A stretch of 11,382 nucleotides of DNA, taken from CAYOHP01 sp964403795 [NCBI: uncultured bacterium]. GTDB lineage: Bacteria; Muiribacteriota; UBA6191; CAZXTJ01. Numbering within the stretch: position 1 is the stretch's first letter; each line of letters starts with the position of its first letter. Under the pieces are notes generated by a model that did not search any database, was not told the origin of the DNA, and saw nothing but the letters and a program-made list of their open reading frames with translations. The stretch covers positions 1 to 11,382 of the forward strand of contig CAYOHP010000183.1 in the NCBI GenBank assembly GCA_964403795.1, in the 5' to 3' direction. Of this stretch, positions 1 through 7,656 are shown piece after piece. The position numbers and the translations under genes are program-made.

Positions 1-14
1 GGAAAGGCGATCCC

Positions 15-962
15 TTGAAGCACGAGTTCGATCCCGCGGCAGTGGTCGGCGCCCTCCGTCGCGCCTTCCCCTACATGCGCAACTACCAGGGCAAGACCTT
101 CCTCCTGAAGGCCGGGGGCGAGGTCTTCGAGACCGCCGAGTCGACCCGGCAGTTGATGGAACAGGTCGGGGTGCTGCACCGGGTCGGGATCCGGGTCGTC
201 CTGGTGCACGGCGGTGGCATCCAGGCGACCACCCTGGCCCGCGAGCTCGGGATCGAGGTCCGCATGGTCGAGGGGCGGAGGGTCACCGACGCCCGCACCC
301 GGGACGTCGCAACCATGGTGCTGAACGGCACCGTGAACACCAGCATCGTGGCGAGCTGCCGCGACCTCGGCATCCCCGCCCTCGGCCTCTCCGGGGTCGA
401 CGCCGGGTTGATCCAGGCCAGGAAGCGGCCGCCCCGCCGGACCGGCGACGGCGAGAAGGTCGACTACGGTTACGTCGGCGATATCGTGTCCGTCGACACC
501 CGGCTGCTCAGGACCGTGCTCGAGGGCGGTTTCGTCCCGATCGTGAGCCCCCTCTCGGCCGACGACGAGGGCGTGATCCTCAACATCAACGCCGACGTGG
601 TGGCCGCCCGCCTGGCCCGGGAGCTCGGGGCCGAGAAGCTGGTCATGCTGACGGGCGCCCGGGGCATCCTCAGGGACGCCTCGGATCCCGCCTCGCTCGT
701 CTCCTACACCGACGCCGCCGGTCTCGAGGGCCTCGACGAGGCGGGAGCCTTCAAGGACGGGATGCTCCCCAAGGCCGACGCCATCCGGGACGCCCTTCGG
801 GGTGGGGTACGTCGGGTCCACGTGATCTCCCACAAGCTGCCGGACAGCCTGCTCATCGAGGTGTTCACCAACGAGGGCTGCGGGACCATGGTGGTCGCCG
901 ACATGAGCCAGCTCACCACCGCCGAGGCCACCCCCGGGACCGTGGAGGACGAGGCTCCTTGA
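15..962 (+). CDS. argB: N-acetylglutamate kinase, arginine-sensitive type
   Basis: Phosphorylates N-acetyl-L-glutamate with ATP, the second step of arginine synthesis, in the cytoplasm. The 315-residue protein shows the amino acid kinase fold: the phosphate-binding Lys32 in LLKAGG, the glycine loop HGGGIQ (65-70), substrate-side GRRVTD (87-92), NINAD with Asp194, and Lys253 in MLPKAD. An N-terminal helix (about 7-25, ending FPYMRNYQGKT) and a C-terminal LLIEVFTNEGCGTMV stretch match the hallmarks of hexameric, arginine-inhibited kinases, so feedback inhibition is likely. The family normally has Pro in GGGPQ; here it is Ile69. The TTG start is supported by GGAAAGG at bases 1-7 and by retention of the N-terminal helix. 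The stop overlaps the next start (TTGA). Only 14 bases lie upstream, so earlier operon genes may precede the window. The family call is firm; arginine inhibition is inferred. Confidence 0.95.
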   Translation: MKHEFDPAAVVGALRRAFPYMRNYQGKTFLLKAGGEVFETAESTRQLMEQVGVLHRVGIRVVLVHGGGIQATTLARELGIEVRMVEGRRVTDARTRDVATMVLNGTVNTSIVASCRDLGIPALGLSGVDAGLIQARKRPPRRTGDGEKVDYGYVGDIVSVDTRLLRTVLEGGFVPIVSPLSADDEGVILNINADVVAARLARELGAEKLVMLTGARGILRDASDPASLVSYTDAAGLEGLDEAGAFKDGMLPKADAIRDALRGGVRRVHVISHKLPDSLLIEVFTNEGCGTMVVADMSQLTTAEATPGTVEDEAP

Positions 963-2119
963 ACCCCGTGCCCGGTTCCGGACCCGGCGCCGCTGCCTCG
1001 TCCGAGGCCGCCGCCCTGGGCGAGCTCGAAGCGAGGACCCTGGCACTCCACCGGGAGCTGGTGGCGATCCCCAGCATCTCGCATCAGGAGGCCGAGATCG
1101 CCGATCGGATCTCGGGGATCCTCCGCGACCTGGGAGCCCGGGTCGAGCGGGTCGGGGACAACGTGCTCGCCTTCGCGGGGAAGGGCCCTCGTCTCCTCTA
1201 CAACTCGCACTTCGACACGGTGCCGGCCGGCGATCGCTGGACCCGCGACCCCTGGCAGCCGGTGGTCGAGGACGGCAAGGTCTACGGCCTGGGATCGAAC
1301 GACGCCAAGGCCTCGGTGGCGGCCATGATCCATGCCTTCACCCGGGTCCTCGCCGGCGACGGGCCCGTCGAGCTCTGCCTCATGCTGGTCCCCGACGAGG
1401 AGACCGGCGGCAAGGGGACCGAGATCGCCTGGCCCTGGCTGCTCGAGCGGGGCTGGATCCCCGAGGGAGTGGTGGTAGGCGAGCCCACCGGGCTCGATGT
1501 CGCCACCGCCCAGAAGGGGATGCTGGTCCTGGAGCTGGTGGTGCAGGGCGACTCGTGCCACAGCGCCAACGCCCGGTCGCTGGGTGCCCGCAATGCCCTG
1601 CGCGGCATGGCGCACGACCTGGTCGCCCTCGATGGTGTCGATCTCGGCAGCGCCCACCCGGACCTCGGCTCGACCACCATGGAGCCCACCGTGGCCTCGG
1701 CGGGGAAGGCGCGCAACCAGCTCCCCGAGACGGCCCGTTGCTTCCTCGACCTGCGGACCGTCCCGGGACTGGGCCATGACGCGCTGATCGCCCGGCTCTC
1801 AGGTGCCGTCACCCAGGGCGAGTTGAAGGTGGTCTCCAAGCGCCTCGAACCCAGCCAGACGCCTCCCGGCGCCACCATCCTGGAGGCCTGCCGCCGGGCC
1901 CGGGGCGAGGCGCGCTTCTACGGGTCTGCCACCATGTCCGACCTGGTCTGGTTCCGGGACATCCCGTCGGTCAAGGTCGGACCCGGCCGGACCGAGCGCT
2001 CCCACACTCCCGACGAGTTCGTGCTCGAGTCCGAGGTCCTGGCCGGGGCCCGGTTCTACAGCGACCTGGCCGGGTGCTTCGCCGAGGTGTCCTCGACCGG
2101 GGGAGGCGAGCTGCCGTGA
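959..2119 (+). CDS. argE: M20-family deacetylase, ArgE/DapE type (acetylornithine or acetylcitrulline deacetylase)
   Basis: A 386-residue zinc hydrolase of the M20 family that should remove the N-acetyl group from an arginine-pathway intermediate. Expected metal and catalytic residues are visible: His84 in SHFDTVP, bridging Asp115 in GSNDAK, general base Glu147 and ligand Glu148 in PDEETGG, Glu175 in VGEPTG, and His349 in SHTPDEF. The dimerisation domain (about 180-290) contains CHSAN. Its position between argB and argH supports an arginine role. The sequence alone does not tell acetylornithine from acetylcitrulline, or from N-succinyl substrates known in Bacteroidota. The HFDTVPAGDRW and YGLGSNDAK wording resembles Bacteroidota ArgE. 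The TTG start overlaps the argB stop by 4 bases, with GGAGG at 944-948; GTG at 968 is an in-frame alternative. The 3' end overlaps argH (GTGA). Confidence 0.85.
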   Translation: MNPVPGSGPGAAASSEAAALGELEARTLALHRELVAIPSISHQEAEIADRISGILRDLGARVERVGDNVLAFAGKGPRLLYNSHFDTVPAGDRWTRDPWQPVVEDGKVYGLGSNDAKASVAAMIHAFTRVLAGDGPVELCLMLVPDEETGGKGTEIAWPWLLERGWIPEGVVVGEPTGLDVATAQKGMLVLELVVQGDSCHSANARSLGARNALRGMAHDLVALDGVDLGSAHPDLGSTTMEPTVASAGKARNQLPETARCFLDLRTVPGLGHDALIARLSGAVTQGELKVVSKRLEPSQTPPGATILEACRRARGEARFYGSATMSDLVWFRDIPSVKVGPGRTERSHTPDEFVLESEVLAGARFYSDLAGCFAEVSSTGGGELP

Positions 2120-3414
2120 GCCGGCTCTGGGACAAGGGCGGCGCCCTGGACCGCCTGGTGCACCGTTTCACGGTCGGGGACGACCCGATCCATGACGCAC
2201 GCCTGGTCCGCCATGACGCGGTCGCTTCGGCGGCCCATGCCCGCATGCTGGCGGCCCAGGGGTACCTCTCGGCCGGCGACGCGACCCGACTGGCCGAGGC
2301 CCTGGACGAGATCGCTGCCTCGCACGACCGGGGCGAATGGACCATCTCCCCCGAGGAGGAGGACTGCCACACCGCCCTGGAGAACCGTCTGGTGGCCCGC
2401 CTGGGCGAGCTCGGCAAGCGCATCCACCTGGGCCGGAGCCGCAACGACCAGGTGCTGGCGGCGCTCCGCCTCATGTTGCGTCACGAGGTAGAGGTGCTGG
2501 CGGCGGGCGCCCGCTCGGTGGCCGACGGTCTCGACGCCCTGGGGGCCCGCCACCGCGATCTGCCCATCCCCGGGTACACCCATACCCAGAGGGCGATGCC
2601 GTCGTCGGTGGCGCTCTGGGCCGGCGGGTTCGCCTCCGCCATCCGCGACGACGCCGAAGGTCTGGAGGCCTGCCGGCGCCGCCTGTCGTGCTCGCCGCTC
2701 GGATCCGCGGCCGGGTACGGCACGCCGGGCCTGGCGCTCGATCCTGCCCTCACCGCCCGGGAGCTCGGCTTCGCGTCGGTACAGTCCCCCGTGACCGCGG
2801 TCCAGATCTCCCGCGGCAAGGCCGAGGCCGAGGTCGTCTTCGCCCTGGCCTTGCTGGCCCAGGACCTGGGCCGGCTGGCGGCCGACCTGGTGCTCTATGC
2901 CACCTCCGAGTTCGCCCTGGTGGAACTGCCCGACGCCTTCACCACGGGATCCTCGATCATGCCCCAGAAGCGCAATCCCGACGTCTTCGAGCTGCTCCGG
3001 GCCCGCTCCGCCGAGCTGCCGGGCAACCTGGTCCAGATCCTGGGGATCACCGGGAAGCTCGGGTCCGGCTACCACCGTGACCTCCAGCTCCTGAAGGCTC
3101 CCCTCTTCCGTTCCCTGGACGCGGCCCGCGACATGCTCGCGGTCACCGACCGGGCGCTGCCCGGGATCCGGTTCCGGGAGGCGCGCTGCCGGTCGCTGGC
3201 GGCCGACCCGGCCCTCCACGCCACCGAACGGGCCTTCCGCCTGGTGGCCGACCATGGTCTCGCCTTCCGCGATGCCTACCGCCAGGTGGCCGAGGAGCTC
3301 GCCCGCGACCGGGCCGCAGAGGCGCCTTCCCCTGCAGAGGATCCGGCTCCCCCCGAACCCGACCGATCGACCCGACCTTCCCGGCGGCGCCCGCGCCCCG
3401 GCCGGCGTACCTGA
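2116..3414 (+). CDS. argH: Argininosuccinate lyase
   Basis: Cleaves argininosuccinate to arginine and fumarate, the last step of arginine synthesis; a cytoplasmic homotetramer in this superfamily. The 432-residue protein opens with SRLWDKGGALDRLVHRFTVG, typical of the family. It carries the three conserved regions of fumarase/aspartase enzymes: GRSRNDQV (106-113), YTHTQ with His156, and the signature GSSIMPQKRNP (278-288), whose serine is in the mobile catalytic loop. The GTG start is chosen because it overlaps the argE stop (GTGA), has GGGAGG at 2101-2106, and fits the family N-terminus; the frame is open to 2074 but that adds nothing family-like. The last 33 residues (about 400-432) are Pro/Glu then Arg-rich and look disordered, replacing the usual C-terminal segment. 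The enzyme call is secure; the tail is unexplained. Confidence 0.95.
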   Translation: MSRLWDKGGALDRLVHRFTVGDDPIHDARLVRHDAVASAAHARMLAAQGYLSAGDATRLAEALDEIAASHDRGEWTISPEEEDCHTALENRLVARLGELGKRIHLGRSRNDQVLAALRLMLRHEVEVLAAGARSVADGLDALGARHRDLPIPGYTHTQRAMPSSVALWAGGFASAIRDDAEGLEACRRRLSCSPLGSAAGYGTPGLALDPALTARELGFASVQSPVTAVQISRGKAEAEVVFALALLAQDLGRLAADLVLYATSEFALVELPDAFTTGSSIMPQKRNPDVFELLRARSAELPGNLVQILGITGKLGSGYHRDLQLLKAPLFRSLDAARDMLAVTDRALPGIRFREARCRSLAADPALHATERAFRLVADHGLAFRDAYRQVAEELARDRAAEAPSPAEDPAPPEPDRSTRPSRRRPRPGRRT

Positions 3415-3423
3415 GAGGAACCC

Positions 3424-4740
3424 TTGTCGTCTTCCCCGTCCTTCGAGAGCCTCGGGCTTTCCAAACCGATCCTGAAGGCCCTCGCGGAGTCCGGCTACCA
3501 GACTCCCACCCCGGTCCAGGCCCGCACCATCCCGCTGCTGCTCGAGGAGCGCGACGTGCTCGCCTGCGCCCAGACGGGTACCGGCAAGACCGCGGCCTTC
3601 TCGCTGCCCATCCTCCAGATCCTCGGGGAGAACCCGGCTCCCTCCGGGGCCCGTTGGCTCTCCGCCCTGGTGCTGACACCGACCCGGGAGCTGGCGGCCC
3701 AGATCGGCGAGAGCCTGGCGACCTACGGCAAGCACGTGGATGTCCGCCACTCGGTGATCTTCGGCGGGGTGGGCGAGCGGGCCCAGATCGACGAGCTCCG
3801 GCGCGGCATCGACGTCCTGGTCGCCACCCCGGGTCGCCTGCTCGACCTGATGGGACGCGGCTACGTGGACCTCTCGGAGATCGAGTTCTTCGTGCTCGAC
3901 GAGGCCGACCGGATGCTCGACATGGGCTTCCTCCCCGACGTCCGGAAGGTGCTCGCCAAGCTCCCCAAGGACCGCCAGAACCTGCTCTTCTCGGCCACCA
4001 TGCCAGAGCCTGTGGTACAGCTGGCCAGGAGCTTCCTCAAGGATCCGGTGCGGGTCGAGGTCACTCCCGAGGCGCCGACCGTGGAGAAGATCACCCAGTC
4101 GCTCCGCTTCGTGGCGCGGGACGAGAAGACCGATCTCCTGGTCGAGCTGCTCAGGGGAGAAGGGGTGACCCGCTCGATCGTCTTCACCCGGACCAAGCAC
4201 GGCGCCAACCGGCTCTCCCAGAAGCTGTCCCGGGCCGGGATCCGCTCCGAGGCGATCCATGGCAACAAGTCCCAGAATGCCCGGACCCGGGCCCTCGAGG
4301 ACTTCGTGGAGGGCCGGATCCCGGTCCTGGTGGCCACCGACCTCGCCTCCCGCGGGCTCGACGTGGAGGACGTGAGCCACGTCTTCAACTTCGACCTCCC
4401 CAACGAGCCCGAGGTCTACGTCCACCGCATCGGACGCACCGCCCGGGCCGGGCGTGAGGGCATCGCCATCTCGCTCTGCGACGAGACCGAGTCCGACTAC
4501 CTCGACGCCATCGAGGCCCTGATCCGGTTCCCGATCCCGGTGGTCGAGGACCACGCCTGGCACAGCGCCCGGGCCGCATCGCGCCCCCCTCCCCCCAAGC
4601 GCGGCGGAGGCGGGGGAGGGCGCGGCGGTGGGGGCGGGGGCCGGCGCGGCGGCGGGGGTGGCCGCGGCGGGGGACGCCATGGCGGGGGCAGCGGCGGTCG
4701 CGGCCACTCCCGCCCCCGGGGTCGTCCCTCGGCTCGCTGA
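3424..4740 (+). CDS. rhlE: DEAD-box ATP-dependent RNA helicase, RhlE type, with Gly/Arg-rich tail
   Basis: ATP-driven RNA unwinding, typically in ribosome assembly, RNA turnover or cold adaptation. The 438-residue protein has every helicase motif in order: Q motif (FESLGLSKP to TPVQ, about 7-32), motif I AQTGTGKT (49-56), PTREL (86-90), GG and TPGRL, DEAD (159-162), SAT (190-192), [19 protein letters not shown] (303-313) and [10 protein letters not shown] (334-343). The core is followed at 387-438 by a low-complexity RGG-like tail, which in this family usually binds RNA nonspecifically. The TTG start sits 9 bases after the argH stop with AGAGGAA at 3414-3420, so it is probably cotranscribed with the arg genes. 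Naming it RhlE rather than DeaD/CsdA or SrmB rests on the short core and the Q-motif wording; the subfamily is less certain than the DEAD-box call. Confidence 0.96.
   Translation: MSSSPSFESLGLSKPILKALAESGYQTPTPVQARTIPLLLEERDVLACAQTGTGKTAAFSLPILQILGENPAPSGARWLSALVLTPTRELAAQIGESLATYGKHVDVRHSVIFGGVGERAQIDELRRGIDVLVATPGRLLDLMGRGYVDLSEIEFFVLDEADRMLDMGFLPDVRKVLAKLPKDRQNLLFSATMPEPVVQLARSFLKDPVRVEVTPEAPTVEKITQSLRFVARDEKTDLLVELLRGEGVTRSIVFTRTKHGANRLSQKLSRAGIRSEAIHGNKSQNARTRALEDFVEGRIPVLVATDLASRGLDVEDVSHVFNFDLPNEPEVYVHRIGRTARAGREGIAISLCDETESDYLDAIEALIRFPIPVVEDHAWHSARAASRPPPPKRGGGGGGRGGGGGGRRGGGGGRGGGRHGGGSGGRGHSRPRGRPSAR
4600..4719 (+). repeat. G-rich low-complexity repeat coding the RGG-like tail
   Basis: Imperfect GGC/GGG/CGC codon repeats encode runs of glycine broken by arginine at the helicase C-terminus. 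The coding strand has many G tracts of three to six bases close together, so the mRNA or DNA strand could form G-quadruplexes. Such tracts are also prone to slippage and length change between strains. Confidence 0.8.
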
Positions 4741-4775
4741 TCGAAGGTCCCCCGGGACCCGGAGGCCGCCTGGCT

Positions 4776-4784
4776 TGGTACCAT
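4776..4784 (+). promoter_or_regulatory. Possible extended -10 promoter for the formimidoyltransferase gene
   Basis: TGG followed by TACCAT fits the extended -10 pattern (TGnTAnnnT) of the main vegetative sigma factor. It lies 68 bases before the ATG at 4852, inside the 111-base gap after the helicase. No good -35 hexamer lies 17 bases upstream. A short AT-containing motif in such GC-rich DNA is suggestive only. Confidence 0.3.
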
Positions 4785-4839
4785 CGGGACCGACCGGGCA
4801 GCGGCCGGCCTCCAGCCGTCGGCGCTCCCGGTCCATCCC

Positions 4840-4844
4840 GGAGG
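4840..4844 (+). promoter_or_regulatory. Ribosome binding site of the formimidoyltransferase-cyclodeaminase gene
   Basis: GGAGG lies 7 bases before the ATG at 4852, and this decides the start. It is followed by CCCTCC, giving a small local GGAG/CTCC hairpin that may partly hide it. Confidence 0.75.
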
Positions 4845-4851
4845 CCCTCCC

Positions 4852-6528
4852 ATGAGTTCGTCGCCCATCGTCGAGTGCGTCCCCAACTTCAGCGAGGGCC
4901 GGGACCGTTCCGTCCTCGACGCGATCTCTGCCCAGGTCGAGTCGGTCGACGGCGTCCGTCTCCTCGACGTCGACCCGGGCGCTGCCACCCACCGCACCGT
5001 GTTCACCTTCGCGGGTCCCCCGGAGGCCGTGGTGGAGGCCGCGGTGCGGGCCGCCCGGGCCGGCTGCGAGCGGATCGACATGCGCCGCCACAAGGGTGCC
5101 CACCCCCGCTTCGGGGCGCTCGACGTCTGTCCGCTGGTCCCGATCTCCGGGATCACCCTGGAGGAGGCGGCCGAGTGGGCGAGGAGGCTCGGACGCCGGC
5201 TCGCGGACGAGCTCGGCCTCACCATCTTCCTCTACGAGGCCGCCGCCTCCCGGCCGGGACGGAAGAACCTCGCCGACATCCGGGCCGGGGAGTACGAGGG
5301 CCTGCCCGCCAAGCTGGCCGACCCCGAGTGGACGCCCGACTTCGGACCGTCGGCCTTCAACCCGCGCTCCGGCGCCACGGTGGTGGGGGCCCGGAACTTC
5401 CTGGTCGCCTACAACGTGAACCTGAATACCACCTCGGTGCGGAGGGCCAACGCGGTCGCCTTCGATGTCCGGGAGCAGGGACGGGTCACCAAGCACGAGG
5501 TCGAGGGCGAGACCCGGAGCGTGCGACAGCCAGGGACGCTCCAGGGCGTCAAGGCGATCGGTTGGTTCATCGAGGAGTACGGCATCGCCCAGATCTCCAT
5601 GAACCTGACCGACCTGGGCAGGACCCGCCTGCACGAGGCCTTCGACGAGGTCTCCCGGGCGGCACTCGCCCGGGGGATCCGGGTCACCGGCTCGGAACTG
5701 GTGGGACTGGTGCCGCTCCAGGCCATGCTCGAGGCGGGTCGGCACTACCTCCGCCAGCAGCAGCGCTCGCTGGGGGTCCCGGACCGGGAACTGATCCGGA
5801 TCGCGATCCGGACCATGGGTCTCGACGAGCTCTCGCCGTTCGACCCGGAGAAGAAGATCGTCGAGTACGCCCTGCGGCGGCCCGGGGAGGACCGGCTCGC
5901 CTCCCTCACCCTGACCGGGTTCGTCGAGGAGACCGCCAGCGAGTCGCCGGCGCCCGGGGGCGGCTCGGTAGCGGCGGCCCTGGGCGCCATGGGCGCCGCT
6001 CTGGGGACCATGGTGGCCAACCTCTCGTCCCACAAGAAGGGCTGGGACGAGCGCTGGGAGGAGTTCTCCGGCTGGGCCGAGAAGGGCAAGGCGGCCCAGA
6101 TCGAACTGCTCCGGCTGGTCGACGACGACACCCGGGCCTTCGACGGGATCAAGGCCGCCATGAAGCTCTCCAAGGCGACCCCCGACGAGGTGGCCACCCG
6201 TGAGGCGGCGATCACTGCCGCCACCCGGAGGGCCATCGAGGTGCCGCTGCGCGTCATGGAGGTCTCGCTCCGGGCCCTGGAGGTGGCACGGACCATGGCC
6301 GGGATCGGGCTCCCGGCTTCGGCCTCGGACGCGGGGGTCGGTGCCCTCTCGGCCCGGGCCGCGGTCGCCGGCGCCTACCTGAACGTCCGCATCAATGCCA
6401 AGGACTTCCCCGACCGCGCCCAGGTTGCGGCATGGCTCGACCGGGCCGCGGCCATCGACCGGGAGGCCGAGGCCGGCCTCCGGGCGACGCTGGAGCTGCT
6501 CGAGCGGAACCTGGCGCCGGGCACCTGA
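4852..6528 (+). CDS. ftcD: Bifunctional glutamate formimidoyltransferase / formimidoyltetrahydrofolate cyclodeaminase
   Basis: Transfers the formimino group from N-formimino-L-glutamate to tetrahydrofolate, then cyclises it to 5,10-methenyltetrahydrofolate with loss of ammonia; this links histidine breakdown to the one-carbon pool. The 558-residue protein matches the length of the fused animal enzyme (541). The transferase half (about 1-325) begins with IVECVPNFSEGRD and has HKGAHPRFG, where His84 aligns with catalytic His82 of the pig enzyme, and ARNFLVAYNVNLN. The cyclodeaminase half (about 345-550) starts at LTLTGFVEET, has the loop SPAPGGGS (365-372) and acidic DDDTRAFD (424-431). Bacteria often encode these halves separately; fusion is common in Bacteroidota and relatives. 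ATG is supported by GGAGG. No hut genes lie in the window. The gene converges on the methyltransferase gene with a 48-base gap and no convincing terminator. Confidence 0.95.
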   Translation: MSSSPIVECVPNFSEGRDRSVLDAISAQVESVDGVRLLDVDPGAATHRTVFTFAGPPEAVVEAAVRAARAGCERIDMRRHKGAHPRFGALDVCPLVPISGITLEEAAEWARRLGRRLADELGLTIFLYEAAASRPGRKNLADIRAGEYEGLPAKLADPEWTPDFGPSAFNPRSGATVVGARNFLVAYNVNLNTTSVRRANAVAFDVREQGRVTKHEVEGETRSVRQPGTLQGVKAIGWFIEEYGIAQISMNLTDLGRTRLHEAFDEVSRAALARGIRVTGSELVGLVPLQAMLEAGRHYLRQQQRSLGVPDRELIRIAIRTMGLDELSPFDPEKKIVEYALRRPGEDRLASLTLTGFVEETASESPAPGGGSVAAALGAMGAALGTMVANLSSHKKGWDERWEEFSGWAEKGKAAQIELLRLVDDDTRAFDGIKAAMKLSKATPDEVATREAAITAATRRAIEVPLRVMEVSLRALEVARTMAGIGLPASASDAGVGALSARAAVAGAYLNVRINAKDFPDRAQVAAWLDRAAAIDREAEAGLRATLELLERNLAPGT

Positions 6529-6576
6529 CGGACGGCACGCGGCACCCTGCCCGAGGCCGAGCCCGCCCCGGCTCCC

Positions 6577-7605
6577 TCACCCCGGCCGGGCCGTGAACAG
6601 GAACTCGCGGTTCTCGAGGTGGGAGACCTTGCCCACCTTGACCCCCGCCGGGTTGTGGATCCCGATCCGTGCGCCCACGTAGCGTCTGGCCTCGAAGCCC
6701 CGTACCTCGACCCGTGCCGTCCCCCCCCAGAGCGTCCCGAGGTCGGCCTCGATCTCGGAGGGAGCCAGGTGTCCCTCGTCGCTCATCGACACCACCACGA
6801 CCCGAGCCCTGAGGCCGGCCAGCAGGGCCCGGAAGGCGGTGCGGCAGCCGCGCTTCGAGTTGAAGGCGCTGCGCCGGGTCCGGCAGTCGACGCGCTTTCG
6901 CGCCACTCCGTAGACCTCGGGCCGATCCCAGCGGACCAGGGTCTCCCAGACGTGGTAGTTCCCCAGGTAGGAGTGCTGGTTGTACGGCGGGTCCAGGTAG
7001 GCGAGGTCGACCTCGGCACCGGCCGCGGCTTCGACCGCATCGAGGCAGGTGACGTCGGCCCGCCCGTGGGGCGAGCGCGGCAGCAATTCGGGAACCCGGA
7101 GTTCGAGGGCATTCCCGGCCCGCGACGCCCAGCGCTTCAGGTACGCCATCTGGACGCCCGTGGTGGAGTCGACCCGATCGGCGGCGCAGAGCAGGCTGGT
7201 CAGCACCACCGCCTCGAGATCCGGTTCCAGGGCCTTGGCCGCGATCGCATCCCGGATCGCCTCGATCCGTTCCCCGTTCTCGGGACGGAAGTAGCGCGCC
7301 GCCACGCAGTAGTTCTCCGTGAACCATCCGGGCCGTCCCGGCAGCCGGGAGAGTTCCCCGAGCAGGCGCTCCACCCGACGCAGGAACGCGGGCGTCCGAT
7401 CGGCCCCCACCAGGCCGCGGGCCAGGGTGGCCGCATAGGCGTTGTGGTCGTTGGCGATCACCCGGTAGCCGGCACGCTTCAGGGCGGCCGCCACCCGGGC
7501 GGTCCCCGAGAAGGGGTCGAGTACGCTCCGCACGCCGTCGATGCCCGCGACCGTCTCCAGGATGGCAGGGACCAGGAGCCGTTTGGAGCCCAGGTACTTG
7601 ATCAT
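6577..7605 (-). CDS. D12-class adenine-N6 DNA methyltransferase, solitary
   Basis: Methylates adenine N6 in DNA using S-adenosylmethionine. The 342-residue protein has the D12 (alpha-group) layout: motif X region IKYLGSKR (2-9), SAM-binding motif I VLDPFSGTARVA (28-39), a variable recognition region (about 60-195), then catalytic motif IV LDPPYNQHSY (204-213). The C-terminal part (RRYVGARIGIHNPAG to NREFLFTARPG) looks intact. No restriction endonuclease, second methyltransferase or phage gene adjoins it, so it may be an orphan regulatory methylase or a remnant of a restriction system. The target site cannot be read from the sequence; D12 enzymes include GATC and other specificities. The ATG start has GAGGA about 5 bases upstream. 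It lies 51 bases after the 138-residue gene, in the same frame, and probably shares its transcript. Confidence 0.9.
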   Translation of the reverse strand: MIKYLGSKRLLVPAILETVAGIDGVRSVLDPFSGTARVAAALKRAGYRVIANDHNAYAATLARGLVGADRTPAFLRRVERLLGELSRLPGRPGWFTENYCVAARYFRPENGERIEAIRDAIAAKALEPDLEAVVLTSLLCAADRVDSTTGVQMAYLKRWASRAGNALELRVPELLPRSPHGRADVTCLDAVEAAAGAEVDLAYLDPPYNQHSYLGNYHVWETLVRWDRPEVYGVARKRVDCRTRRSAFNSKRGCRTAFRALLAGLRARVVVVSMSDEGHLAPSEIEADLGTLWGGTARVEVRGFEARRYVGARIGIHNPAGVKVGKVSHLENREFLFTARPG

Positions 7606-7656
7606 CGGATCCTCGCCGGGGATCCAGGGCAGGAACCGGTGCTCGGCGAGCCCCTG

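Larger units (their letters stand above)
4761..4846 (+). repeat. Two copies of GGAGGCC flanking one complementary GGCCTCC in the ftcD leader
   Basis: GGAGGCC occurs at 4761-4767 and at 4840-4846; the second copy contains the ribosome binding site of the downstream gene. The complement GGCCTCC lies between them at 4807-4813. The middle element could pair with either flank; the upstream pairing extends to 8 bp (GGAGGCCG with CGGCCTCC). If both flanks are in one transcript, the pairings are mutually exclusive and one would hide the ribosome binding site. GC-rich sequence gives such matches by chance, and a start near the 4776-4784 promoter would leave out the first copy. Confidence 0.3.

Noticed and set aside
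4746-4759. GGTCCC-CC-GGGACC inverted repeat 5 bases after the helicase stop, as a terminator
   Set aside because: The loop is only 2 bases (or the stem 5 bp with a 4-base loop), and no T tract follows; such short repeats are common at this GC content.
2056-6033. A 1325-codon open frame on the minus strand opposite argH, the helicase and ftcD
   Set aside because: It lies wholly antisense to three well-supported genes, is rich in Gly, Pro, Arg and His with no recognisable domain, and long antisense frames are expected where stop codons are rare.
6529-6576. Terminator between the convergent ftcD and methyltransferase genes
   Set aside because: Only a 4-bp GGCA/TGCC hairpin is visible near 6541-6551, with no T tract on either strand.
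6577-7605. Restriction-modification or phage defence island around the D12 methylase
   Set aside because: No endonuclease, helicase-nuclease, integrase or other defence gene adjoins it; its neighbours look metabolic.
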